Source: Paraphysoderma sedebokerense (Eukaryota; Blastocladiomycota; Physodermatomycetes; Physodermatales; Physodermataceae). From it: a stretch of 64,000 nucleotides of DNA. Shown piece after piece: positions 50,301 to 61,765 of the stretch (within the stretch, counting starts at the first letter, position 1; every line of letters begins with the position of its first letter). Location of the stretch: positions 248,001 to 312,000 of the forward strand of contig JAHLJZ010000008.1 in the NCBI GenBank assembly GCA_025602915.1, written 5' to 3'. The notes beneath the pieces were generated by a model. The model did not search any database. It worked only from the letters and a program-made list of their open reading frames with translations, and was not told the origin of the DNA. A program made the position numbers and the translations under genes.

Positions 50301-50391
50301 AAAACCAGAAGCAGATCTTCACCTGCTTTATGGAATTATTGGAAAGAGAATTCCGACACAGAAATAATTGAAGCGGACGTCGGAGTAACAT
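47345..50391 (-). CDS. ATM1: Mitochondrial ABC transporter ATM1 (ABCB7 type)
   Basis: Half transporter of the mitochondrial inner membrane that exports a sulfur/glutathione compound needed for cytosolic Fe-S assembly. The start at 50391 gives a basic mitochondrial presequence ([17 protein letters not shown]). A proline/threonine linker leads to [15 protein letters not shown] and the first helices. The transmembrane domain includes [20 protein letters not shown] and [19 protein letters not shown]-type helices, diagnostic of ATM1. In the nucleotide-binding domain Walker [12 protein letters not shown] is split by an intron near 48235-48298, followed by the Q-loop VPQDTALFN, the LSGGEKQR signature region, Walker [14 protein letters not shown], the H-loop [13 protein letters not shown] and WWTQQAS. 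Ten or more exons. Tail-to-tail with the unrecognised gene upstream. Confidence 0.9.
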
Positions 50392-50857
50392 TTTCCTAGA
50401 CAAGAATAAGGATATAGTTCCGAATAAAAATTATCCAACTTGTCTACTGTCGGGCTTTTATAACATTGAGCGGAAAATGACTCAGAAAATTTTCTGTTTA
50501 GTTGCGTTATATTTAAACGCCTCTAATCTTTTCATCGACATTTGCGTTATTAAGCAGTGGTCTATTGTTACAAAGTGCGGTTTTTTTTTCACGAACTCGG
50601 CCCCGCCAATTATTTTTATCTATCATCAATCTAAACGATCTGAGTAATTTTTCAGCACGCAAACGTCGCCCTTAAGTTGTAATATCATTTGGTATCAATA
50701 GACTTAGATGTAGCATGCGCTCTATAGTGAACAAAACTTAAGAATTCTGTTAAAAGGAGTAACCAAATTTATTTAGACCTTAAAACTAAAGAATGACTGC
50801 ATGAGTACATAACGTTTTCACTATATCTAATTATTTATACTTCAACCGAACGCTCTA

Positions 50858-52515
50858 TTATTTAACTTTGATAATGTCTCTTAAAAACATCTTCGCAAAA
50901 TTCCGCGAAGGTGTACCCAGGTTTGACGGGTTCATCGATGTTGGGTTGCATAAAGACAGCGAAACTATGTTATAAATGAGTAAAAGTTAGAACTCCGCCA
51001 CGAAACATGGAAATTTTGCCGGGTAATTCAAATGCATATGGGTCTTCTACTCGATTGAAGTCATGCCTAAACTTACGTGTTTCTAGCAACCTGCTCCCCA
51101 CCTTCCACTTTTACCTTTTCAATACCTCTAACACAATGCGGTGTAGCTCGCAACATTCTGTTGGTACTCAACTCCAAAGCTTCTCCAATTTGGAAAGCCA
51201 TCCAATCTGAGGGAATTTTAACCTGTACAAGTTCTCCACTTCTGTTACGAATGTATAAGCCGGCTAGAGGATCTGGCGAAGAGGGGAAAGGTGTGAGAGT
51301 TGGGTATTTTGTTTCATCAATGTAAAGAGCCGAGGCGAGTCCTATATTTTGACATAGAAGTGACAAGAATGGTTCGAAGAATTGAAGGTTAATTCACGTC
51401 AGAGAAAAGTAGGGTCAACCGCTACAGACCTGTTAAGCAGGAATTGTCGAGATGCCATCCACATAAATCATCCAACTCTTCCTCTTCCGTTTGGATAGAC
51501 TTTGAATTTCCTTTCTTCTTCGGGCTACTACTCACTCTATTCTTGGGAAAATAATGCAACAGCCTCGCCTTTGTGGTTCTACTGTTTTTTATGATCCTTT
51601 CCAGATATCCTTCTGGGTAGCCATTAATTTGATTTACTTTGGCGTACAAGTCGCATTGTCGAGCTACAAGACCACCAACTTGACAGAACAATTCACCAAG
51701 AGACTTGAATGCTGGGGCCAAATCTGGAAGATCCTCGGGCAACCTGAGGATTCGGATTAAATAAGATTTAAACTCTGGAGAAGCATGATTGAATAGGTAA
51801 ACCAATAAGTACCATTTGTTGGGCCTTAAAAAAAACGGATATTTCGCAATCATTTTCTCATCGGTTTCTGGGACATCGTAAAGTGGATTGGCATAAAAAC
51901 TTCCTTTCGCTGTATCAGGTTTCCTAATTGGAAAAAAAAGGATACCGATGAACCGTTACTCCCTTATCTTTTGTCCCCTCAATCCTCTTCCCTGCACTAT
52001 TTTGAATGAGCCGATTTAAAAATCTCCCATATTGCTACCAAAGACTGTAGCTGCAATAAAATATAACGATGCATTACCCATTCATAATTTCCTTTCCGCA
52101 ACTCCACCCGAAATTATACTTGCTCTCTGGATCAACCGTCTTCAATTTAATTTCCTCACTCAGACGACCCAAATCACTCGCTAACATTAACAATCTTTCT
52201 CGTTTTGGGGTATAACCGGGAACATTCTTGACTAGAAGGATGCCCAAGGCCGAAGAATGAGATCCGAACGCCTCCTGCATAAACGAAAGTGACCAGCGGC
52301 ATTTTGTGAGCAAATGCCGGCAATTTCTCCAAAATTCAGCTAAACATAGAGGGGGTCAATGTTACCTGGATAGAGGCAGTGTAGTCTGTGTTTGGATCAA
52401 TTAATTTGTTGTAATCGAGAACGACGGCGCCGTCAACAGTTTTTTCGATTTCCTGTAAATTGAATCGACCGTTAGGACTCGAAGGTGGGTACTTGTCATT
52501 CAGTCGATACAGCAT
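50858..52515 (-). CDS. 2-oxoglutarate/Fe(II) oxygenase, isopenicillin-N-synthase-like
   Basis: Cytosolic non-haem iron oxygenase of the DIOX/IPNS superfamily; the substrate cannot be told. The start at 52515 gives MLYRLNDKYPPSS followed by KTVDGAVVLDYNKLID, QEAFGSHSSALGILLVKNVPGY and KYNFGWSCGKE, as in a widespread uncharacterised eukaryotic subfamily. The iron triad is visible: H and D in CGWHLDNSCLTGL, the distal H in RATPHCVRG. GLYIRNRSGE, FQIGEALEL and SFAVFMQPNIDEP complete the double-stranded beta-helix. About six exons; the last ends DVLRDIIKVK at 50858. It lies head-to-tail with DCP2 on the same strand but is a separate gene. Confidence 0.82.
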
Positions 52516-52874
52516 ACCATTGAATTCGCATTTACCATCTCCAAAACTTTCCGCAATATATCAATTTGAATGCAGATAGGATGTAAGTTCTTTGGGGCGA
52601 ATTGTCCGGAGCCAGATGCTCTTTATGGTTAGAGTTGGCAACGGGACTCGACGGCGTTGACCTCATGGATCCATGCCATCCGGTTGTCCACGGAGAATCA
52701 TTCCGGCGTGCGCAATATGTGTAAAAATGACATTATATCTGCAATTTTATTTTCCAAGTTGATCGGTTCAAGATACATACAATAATGTAGTTCATTGGAA
52801 TTTTAGGCTACAAGAATATAGAGATATCTTACAGGCAAAAATTGCAGAAGGAGCGGTTATCCTGGAATGAAAAT
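52516..52874. other. Spacer between DCP2 end and oxygenase start
   Basis: Short intergenic region on the minus-strand side, presumably the DCP2 terminator and the oxygenase promoter. No other feature seen. Confidence 0.45.
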
Positions 52875-55159
52875 TCACACGAAACAGTCCATTATTTCTT
52901 TTACGTCAAACTTAAAGTTCCTAAATCCTTCCATTTGTACTTCTCCAGATCTTGTACTTTGTGAAGGACGTTGTCCGATGCTTTCAGCACTTTCCACTCT
53001 GCTTGAAACAGTGTTCCTCTGTGTATTGGCGCTCTGATTTGCAGAGCCGCGCAGTATGGTCTTCAATAATTCGGATGCATGAGCATTCGTGGAAGAGGCG
53101 GAAAGGGATGAAGATGAGGCAGTCGTTTGTGGTAAAGGAGGCGGGGTGGTAAAAGAGTTATTTAATGATGTGGATGACGAAGGTGCAGAAGATGTCAATA
53201 GTGACAACAATGATTCTGTATGTGAGATTTTGCGGGAACGTTCCGTCGAATCCAGTGATGTCGTCGATGATGATTGGTCTAGTGTACGGGAAGGTTGCTG
53301 CTTTGAAGGATTTTTGGCGGCGTTTAGTAAATCAAGTAGTTTCTCTTTGTGCGTTGATGGCTCTTGCCGTCCACTTGGTTGTGTACTCTCGGGTGCTACC
53401 CTGTTTGTAGTACCGATACCAAGCAACTGCTTTATGTTCATATTCTGGTCTACAGCGGGCATTTCAGCGGCACTATCTTCTTCCTTTTTCATACCAAGTA
53501 GCGATTTGATATGATTAGCCTTTGCGCTGATATCAGGAGCGGAAGACGCAAGAGAGGATTCTGTGTGAGTGACACCTGTGCGTTCAGAACCAGCCGGAGA
53601 AATTCCGATACCGAGGAGCGATTTGATAGATTCAGCAGAGGTCGAAAGCGCGGGTTGTGAAACAGTTGCATACGGCGGCTGATGCGGAAACGATGTTATA
53701 GTATTCGGCGGCTGATGAGTGTGGTTGGATATTCCTAATGCAGCTTTCAATGATAACGTCTGTTCAACTGTTTTTTCTTCAGAAAGGGAGGATTTTGTCT
53801 TTCTCTTCTGAGATGCAGCAGGATAATCACTGTCATACTGAGAAACATATCCTTCCGATTCTGATTCTATCTGCAATCCTTGCTGCTTTCGCAAATGTTT
53901 TCGGCGGGCAGAAATCCAAGCGCGAAGTTTGCTGAAAGAACATCGTGAGATGAGGTGTGGATAAATCAACGGCAAGACAAATCGACCTACTTCATGAATG
54001 GCATTACCATATAGTACTTATGTTTTGAGGTAGCCATGGCGGATTTCTTTTTATAACCAGGCAATTCGTTGATAAAGTGCCAAGCAATTTGCTGTGGAAG
54101 ATCGTTGCATGAGCCAAAAGTTAACACCAAATACCATCGACAGCTGATATTTAATTTTTTACATACACTAATTTCCTTCCTTGTCATCGTCATAAAGCCC
54201 GTCTCTTCCGATACACCGACTGCAAGGTAGAGTCTTACTCGTTGCTCGCGAAGTGTTAGCTCGATATAATCGGGCTCCAATGTATCTTTGTTTCTCATTG
54301 GGGGGTGATTGGTGGTAATGAGATGATGCGTAATGTCAAAGCCTGTTTCTTCACAGACCTGTAATCGATGGTATGAGGAAATTGAACTGCGAATAGTGAT
54401 GTATAAAACGGAAACAAGCCTCTCGCACTGCACACTTCAATTCTGGTTCGTTTTTATTGATTTTCCCTTTCGGAAATGACCAACCAGATTTTGCTGACCA
54501 TCCCTTCACCAGCAAAATCTAATATGATAACAAACAGGATTTGATCAGATATCGTTGAACATGTCCGGGGAAGCCGCTTTCAATTACCAACCTTGTCCAT
54601 ATTTTCATTCAAAATTAGGGCACCACACACCGGTACTCGAATTTTGTACTGCATAAAATCGTTGAAGATTTTCTCATGTTCATGAGACCACTGATGCAAC
54701 AAGGGACAATGCTGGAAAAGTAGAGAAGGGAGGAGTTAAGGAAAAATTCAAATTGATAATCTTTACATTCCCTGTTCCAGGCAATCTAATCAATCTATAA
54801 CCCGCAAAAGCCGAGGGTGTCGATGGAGAGGTGCATAAAAAGGATATATTTCGCACAAAAGTTTCTCAATGAGAAACTCGGCAGTGTTGGGTTCTCTTCT
54901 CTGATAAAGTCTTCATAAAACCAATGGGCTTGTTCAATCTGGAAACATATCCGCTCTACGGAAGATAGCTCTTCTTCGGGAACATTGATGATGAATCGGC
55001 TAATAGCGGTAGAGAAGGGCATTCGCATTATAAGATGAAGTTATAGATAAGAAACTCAAGTTAGTCTGAGACAGTCTATCACTCTTGCCAGATAGCCGCC
55101 ATTCAGTACCTGGACAAGTCTGTAAGGACGTCGTCGAGCGAGGCGTCTGCAAAAGTCAT
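52875..55159 (-). CDS. DCP2: mRNA decapping enzyme DCP2
   Basis: Nudix hydrolase that removes the m7G cap in P-bodies with DCP1. The start at 55159 ([15 protein letters not shown]) splices in phase to [24 protein letters not shown] and [18 protein letters not shown], the N-terminal regulatory domain. The Nudix box lies in the following exons (PKGKIN region, CEETGFDI), then [20 protein letters not shown] and [11 protein letters not shown], the box B region. A long disordered tail carries repeated short helical leucine motifs: [25 protein letters not shown] and IKQLLGIG, the type that binds Edc3/Pat1 partners in fission yeast. The last residues, [12 protein letters not shown], form another amphipathic segment. 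About seven exons. Confidence 0.9.
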
Positions 55160-55964
55160 TCTTGGAGGGAGGAGGGTGAGTAGGATAGCGGAGTGTTGCG
55201 GGTAGTGTGCTTTTCAGTATTCTGGATATGAGAATAGATGTGGATACAGGGGGTGTCTCTGTGGTCACGATGGAGGAAAGGCTTTGCACGCCACTCCAGC
55301 GATGCAGCCGACATTGTCCTGCAATTATTGCTATATCAATTACTCACGTGAACGAGGTTTCCGCTGGTATGGTGCATTCGGTGGAGCGTAAAGTCTATTT
55401 TTGCATTTATATATATTTATACAGTGGAGGCATTGCGGGTTGTGTTAATGGCAAAAATCCATAATGGAGAGGACTGCAGACAATAGAATCTGTCATTTAT
55501 TCCATGTACTGTTGCAGGAGCGTACATAGCACGGAATTGCAGTTAATCCACTCTATTCGTCGCTGTTTTCATTAAGTTATCCCTCGACAACATTCCATTG
55601 CCCTACTGGATATAAAATTGGTTTGAGCACAGATATAGGCAACGGATCTTCTTTCCGGCATCCTGACCCGAATTTAACTGTTCCACTCAGACACGTAACA
55701 TATCATGTAACGGCTCTTCAACTTCTGCAGATTATTGATGGGATAGTAAAATACTAACGTGTGATAGGCACAACATATAAATGTCAGGAATCCATCAGAA
55801 ATGAATATATTTAATTAAGAGCCTGTGATGCCACTTAGAAAAATGATTTGTAAAGAACCAAAGAGATTTGTGTATCTGTTGCCTTCCGCTGCCTAAATTT
55901 CCATATATATAATTCATGGTTGATCTGTGCCAACAAGAGTAATAAGATAATTATTAAAAGAATA
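55160..55964. other. Spacer between DCP2 and tRNA-Gln
   Basis: Noncoding; DCP2 promoter side. No further gene recognised. Confidence 0.45.
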
Positions 55965-56035
55965 GGCCCTTCTGAGATTCGAACTCAGGTTGTCGGAATC
56001 AGAATCCGACGTACTAACCTCTATACTAAAGGGCC
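55965..56035 (-). tRNA. tRNA-Gln(CUG)
   Basis: Read on the minus strand, 71 nt. The acceptor stem pairs GGCCCTT with AAGGGCC. The D arm is followed by the anticodon stem TCGGA/TCCGA enclosing the loop TTCTGAT, whose middle CTG reads CAG codons. The T arm is CTGAG TTCGAAT CTCAG with the conserved TTCGA. The A box resembles TAGTATAGAGGTTAGTAC and the B box GAGTTCGAATCTC. No intron. Confidence 0.95.
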
Positions 56036-56253
56036 GCTGGCGGTTCCGTCGACCTTAAAATATCATTATCATTTTAACAAGAAACATTTTCATAGACCAC
56101 TAAGGTCCGCGATTCTAGCCAAGTTGGTACAACATTATCAGCCCCCTAGTCGAATCTGCTACAAATATACCTCTGGTTCGCCACAAGGGCCACAGTCGTT
56201 GAGGGAACAACTGGACGACAGTTGATCCTCCTACCTATACTGAGAGTTCAACC

Positions 56254-58560
56254 ATGAACCGAGAAAATTCAAATAAACGGTCATTTAATCCCGAAATACA
56301 TCCTCGATGTCGATACTTTAATAATCCCCCCGACTTTGCCTTCCTCGCCTCTAAATATCCCTCGTTTGCCCCTTTGTAACATTTATTCTTTTGGTTATTT
56401 GGTGTCGTGGCTAAATGATTGATTGAATTTTCATGATTGTGGTGATTATATAGTGTCTATACGTCACAGCAAGGAACCCCGACTATAGATTTCAAGAATC
56501 CTGATGCAGTAAGGTTCGTAGCGTAATTCCGAGGTTTCCTCAAAGTATTTCCACATGTTATGACTGAAGATGTTAACTCTTGGAACCTGAATCGAAAATA
56601 GGGAATTGACATATTGTCTTTTAAAGAATGATTTCGATATCGAACTGTTTATCCCAAAGAATTCATTGTGTCCGATGGTCGGTAAATTTTAGGCCCAATT
56701 TTAGCCATTTGTCCATAACTACTGATTGAGTGTCAGGAATAACGATTTGATTTATAGATAACAAATCGGTTTCTATCTCACTTTTAAATCATCATTATTG
56801 AACAAACTGAATAGAGCCTAATACTTCTTTCCGAACATCAGATTAAATTATGTTCATTGGCTTGAAGATCTCTTGCAAGTCTACGAGGTTCCAAATCAAA
56901 GAATCGTCGGTCTAGATGTGTATGCACAGTCCTGATTTAAAATTAATAGGGTTACTACTTATTGACATCGGACCTAATCTAAAAATCCAAAGAGGCACAG
57001 GGGCCTCATGTATCTACCCACTTTTAGGGTGCAGACTTCATCCAACATGGAAGTTTTTTGCAACAGGTATTCAAATCGTTCTTGTAATTTTGCTGAAAAC
57101 TTCAATTTACGTCCCCATACAATACAGACATTTCTTCGCAATCCATATCCTTCGCAAAGGACAACATCACCCGAAACAATCTTGCCGATAAAATACATTT
57201 ATATCTGAATCCGGATTCACAGATAACATTACCGATTAATGAAATGAAGACGGCTTCCGAAGACTCAGAATCTTCAATACCAGAGTCGTGAGTCCATTCG
57301 TAATTCGACTGTCTGGTCTGATAAGAATTGACCATCCATCGCAACAGATTGGATTTCACAATGTGTAATCCTCCTTTTTATTCTAGCGAGCAACACATGG
57401 TCAACTCTCAAGCCGCGAAAAAAGGCGATGCTTTTGCAGTACGTAGTCTGATTGATTTGCTTGTATTTTCTTTTCCGGGCCTTAGTGTATCGTTTGACTG
57501 ATCGTATTCTTATAGACATGTACAGGAGCTTCTCACGAAATGATAACTGCGGGAGGTGAATATCAATTTGTGAAGAAAATGATACTAGAAAGTGAGAAAT
57601 ACGGTAGTCAGGTTCGGTTAGTATTTTTGGCTACATTGTTGTTTTTTCATCATCACGACCATCGACTAACTCTTTGTAATCAAAAGATGGTTTACATCTA
57701 TGATCGGTATCAAAGAAACTCTAAATAAATTGATACTGGAATTAGAAAAAATCAACGTAAATCTACCCTTCCCTGTTGTCTATGTAAAGCTCTTGGAACT
57801 CATTTGGATTGGCTTTTATCAATGTAGGTGAAGTCTTACACCACCACCACATTCCGACAAGGATACACACTCCGTTGGGCACTGGCTTGGTCATATACTG
57901 AAGAAGTTCCGGATGAACTGAAAGTAAATATTTTTTCGTATTTCCTCTTTCTGAATCCCATATTCGCTTACAACTAACGCTCTCTTAAAGATTGCAACGC
58001 AAAATAAACGACGGCGCATGGAGAAATCATTGTCGTCACCGAACCGTCACTTGTTGTCAACCAATTTAGATGCCTCTTTAGATTTTGTCTCTACTGAATT
58101 GCAAAGCACCATGGACGAGTTGGAGATAGTATACAATGTTGTGAACTCCATCCATGATAAGGTAGAACTGGAGGGGAGGGTATATAAAAATACATGGTCG
58201 AGACGTGCACGGAGAGCAAGGATGAAGTCTAAGACCGAAGAAGGCAAAGAGAGTACGACATCTCATCAGACAACGGAGCGAAAATCTGATAGTGGGAAGT
58301 TAGCGAAAGAATGCGTTGAAAGGGAAAGTCAGACGAAAAAGGAGGATAACGTTGAACAATCTGACATACAAGTTTTATTTGCCATTTTGGTGAATTTGCA
58401 ATCAGTGAAGCAGGGAAAACCGGATAATGCAGTCACAACTTCTCTGACGTTTACCTTGGTTGATCACATTGCAAATGTGCCTACGAAGGAACAAATAACT
58501 TTATTTCAAAGTTTATATGATCATATTGTGCGAAGAATAAATTTGTCCATCAAGGAGTAG
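56254..58560 (+). CDS. METTL16: RNA N6-adenosine methyltransferase METTL16
   Basis: SAM-dependent enzyme that modifies the U6 snRNA ACAGAG box and, in animals, MAT2A hairpins. The start at 56254 gives FNNPPDFAFLASKYPSF, then TIDFKNPDAVR, LNYVHWLEDLL and GLDVGTGASCIYPLLG (SAM motif I, across an intron). CNFAENFNL follows, then the catalytic NPPF in FTMCNPPFYSSEQHMVNSQ, GASHEMITAGGEYQFVKKMI and TFRQGYTLRWALAWSY. The C-terminal exon (58018-58560) is a diverged charged domain ending in helical LVDHIANVPTKEQ. Between WKFFAT and CNFAENF (57055-57090) the two conserved blocks lie in different frames with no intron visible: a one-base indel in the sequence or a real lesion. Confidence 0.83.
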
Positions 58561-58643
58561 AAATCATTTCCCGAACATTGCAATCATTTAACAGATTGTT
58601 GACAATTGATACCGATCAATGATATTTTCCGACTACTAAAATC

Positions 58644-59598
58644 TTAACCCCTCGATCCATCGGCATAAGATTTATAAGACTTCACCAAATCTTCCCAATC
58701 CGGCAGCGTCCCTTTCACACTTTCCCGTTTCAATAAAGCCTCGCTCCACACATGATATCTTTCAAATTCTTGAGTCTTGGGAATTTCGAAATTACGGTAA
58801 TGCTGCAGTAACGGCCATCGAGCAAGGAAAGGGGCACAAAGGACATCCCCCAATGTGAATTGAGTGCCGAGAAGGTATGGGGATGATGGAGGTAGATACG
58901 TCGTAAACTACAGCGAATAAAGTTTGATTATTATTCGAAAGAAATTCATGAACAGTAGAAAGATATCAGTAAAACGAATTCATACCTCTTTCACGTTCTT
59001 CAGTATTTCACTCTTGATTTCATCTTGCTTGGTTGTCTCTTGCGCCTTTAACAAGCTGTAAAAACGAGGCATAATCGAATTACAGAAAAAATCAACCAGA
59101 AAGTTGGCATCATATTTCTGAAGCGAAGTTGTAGGGTGCAGCCTGTGACGTTAATTTCATGTGAGTGGTCCGCCAGAACCAAGGAATTAGGTTTTCGAAG
59201 GAATTACCGTTTTGTATCGTCATATTCATCGGCCACATATTCTGCAATCAATGCACTTTCTATTAATGTCTTTTCAACAGATCCAGTGGTAGAGTTGACA
59301 AGAGCCAAGGCGGGAACTTTTCCGCGAGGATTCACTTTAGGGTACCTGACAGCGATGTGCAAGCGGAAACAATCAGATTTCTGTTTATGTGTGAAATAAA
59401 AGAGGTGAAGACATGAACTTGCCACTCTGGTTTATTGGACAAATCGATTTCGATTATTTCCAGTTCCTTAGCATTTTCAGAGCTGTTCTTAATTGATCGA
59501 AGAAGACCGAGTTCGTGTAATGTGATGGTCACCCTTTGCGCAAAGGGACAGATTGCAGCGGTGTATAGTTTCAGGTTGTGCGGCAGTGGACGAGACAT
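58644..59598 (-). CDS. Glutathione S-transferase, omega-like
   Basis: Cytosolic glutathione-dependent transferase or thiol reductase. The start at 59598 gives MSRPLPHNLKLYTAAICPFAQRV: CPFAQRV is the omega-class active site with a catalytic cysteine. The thioredoxin-fold part continues LSNKPEW, intron, YPKVNPRGKVPAL with the cis-proline, and TLIESALIAEYVADEY with the glutathione-contacting E-S. Helical C-terminal domain: NFLVDFFCNSIMPRFY, LGTQFTLGDVLCAPFLARW and a charged end. Four exons. It is tail-to-tail with METTL16, 83 bp apart. Confidence 0.87.
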
Positions 59599-59822
59599 TG
59601 TCGATGGCGAGGTGATATAGATATAGCGGGAACGAGCAGTCTTATATGTAGTGAGGAGGAACGGTGGATGACTAATGAAGTCGATGTCCCGCCAACCTCC
59701 AAATGGACGCGCTCGACCAAGATGACAAAGCTACGACTATGTCCGTAGACTTGACTAATCTATTTCAACAGTTTCATGATTCATAAATACAGTGCCAAAA
59801 CATGGTATTATTTTCTACTTTT

Positions 59823-61347
59823 TTAATCGGTCTTCCCCTTCTCTTTTTCCTTTCCATCTCCCTTCTGTCTTGCGCTTCTGTCCCTTCTTTTAGCCTCTTT
59901 TCGAGCTGCTTCTTTCTGCATATTGATCATTGTACTGAACCATGCATATCCCATTCCACCCGCAAACACCATCATTCCACCAACAATCATGCCCCTACTC
60001 AACGGATTTTGAAATACAATTACACTAATGACTAAACTAACAAATTTTCTTAAAGTTAATACTAAATTCAAAGTCAACGATGATGACATTGATGTCAACC
60101 GGTGGACTCCAGAGATGCAGACGTATTGAGTGATGGTATTCAGAAAAAGAAAGAATAAGAGGGACGGAAATTGTAGAGTGAATGGAACGAGAGGGAGAGC
60201 AATCGTGAGTGGAGCCGAATTAATGAATGTATCCAGTGCAGGTTTGATGGAAGGCAAAAAGAATATAAAGAATGGGAGCGATAAGAAGTGCTGACAGAAG
60301 AAAAGGCCAATGCAACAAGATTAGTCAGACACAGACATCACGAATGAACCGTAATGGTGAATGAAAATTTGATCTACCGAGTAAAATAATCCTTCCCGCC
60401 ATTCACGTCCGTATTGCTGATACGTTATTTCCTGGAACAGTCCCAAGAAGCAGCTTAGAATCAGCGCTATAGTGAGCAGGGTAATGCCAGTGATATATTC
60501 GGTTAAATCTTGATTAGAATGGTCGGAAGCCTACAAAAGAGTTGATGAGGTCCACCGCTGAAATAATCGTTCAGTTGCTCAACTCAACCATGCATACCTT
60601 GTCACTATGCGCAGATGTGTATGTTGACAGGATCACGCCAGCGGTAACTGTTATAACTGAACCAACTTGGCCGATTGTGTATCTAAGAATACATAGTTCA
60701 GCGATTGCAGGATAACGTATCAACGGCGAAAGGAGAATCTGACCTTTTACCCATCAGCAACCATCCAAGTACCATACTAACAATTAAACTCCCACTTCTA
60801 AAAATAATGTGCAGTGGCATACTGATTTTATACCCTAACGCTTTATTATTCAACACGCTCCCCGAGAGGAACAGTAAAACCATTATGACCCATTTTCGTA
60901 ATGGTATCACCGTAGGCCTCAAGAAGTAACGAGAAGAGCGATCAAAGTGTGCTATGAAGCCTTCTATTGAGACGAATAAAAACTGGGAAAATGTAATGAG
61001 GTGCCCACTATGTGGAACTTGTCTGCAATTGGAGCTGGTTAACTGAGGCCGCTTTTTCTGATATTAAGCTTCCGGATTATGAAATCGTTTACGAACCTAA
61101 CTATTAACTCTAATGAATATACATTGCTATTGACCAATGAATTGTGAGTGCCAATTGCCACAAAAATAAAAACATCCAGACCAGATAGCTGATCAATGGA
61201 TGTTATAGACAGTAGAAAGTTTCTGTTCCATGCATACCTGCAGCAACCTCCAAATATAAGAAACGCTAATAGCAACCAATCCGACAGTGATATCTGTAGC
61301 GATGACCAGAAGACGTGTTTCTTGATAGAGCTCTTTTTTGACAGCAT
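59823..61347 (-). CDS. Nucleotide-sugar transporter of SLC35B4/YEA4 type
   Basis: Golgi/ER drug-metabolite superfamily transporter, expected to carry UDP-GlcNAc or UDP-xylose. Exons recovered in order give DWLLLAFLIFGGCC, SNVYSLELIVR, SGHLITFSQFLFVSIEGF, FLRPTVIPLRKWVIMV, SVLNNKALGYKISMPLHIIFR with SGSLIVSMVLGWLLMGKR, then YTIGQVGSVITV, and the last large exon with GVHRLTSMSSSLTLNLVLTLRKFVS. These blocks are specific to SLC35B4. About ten hydrophobic helices in total. The C-terminal tail is highly basic (K/R-rich, KEKEKGKTD) rather than a classical KKxx retrieval signal. The start at 61347 is the first ATG of the opening exon. Confidence 0.87.
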
Positions 61348-61765
61348 TAGAAAATTTATCGACGACTAACTTTGGTATATAGTGAAAATAAATAAAGAGA
61401 TATGTCGATATTATAGCCGCCAATTATTTATAATTGAGTTCATGGAGTGTGAATCTGTCGAGAGAGGAGAAATGTTTACAAACACCAACATCAACAAGCG
61501 AACGAAATTTCACTTTGCTCCATCACAATTCAATCTTTCTATTCTCATTTGCAAACATCTGGAATTACATATCCATTTCTGTCGAAATCCTCTGTTCATC
61601 TTTGCAGCCATGTCCTAGTTTACAGATATATCCATTTTGTCGACTTTTTCAACGAGAACCAATCACTCATCCACCTATAACACCAATTCCACACACCCGT
61701 CGAGCCATCTTCAATATTTTACCTGACTCCAAGCACTTCCAGTCCATAATAATTTAATATTTACG

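Noticed and set aside
53089-53514. 141-codon plus-strand frame opposite DCP2
   Set aside because: Antisense shadow of the serine-rich DCP2 tail.
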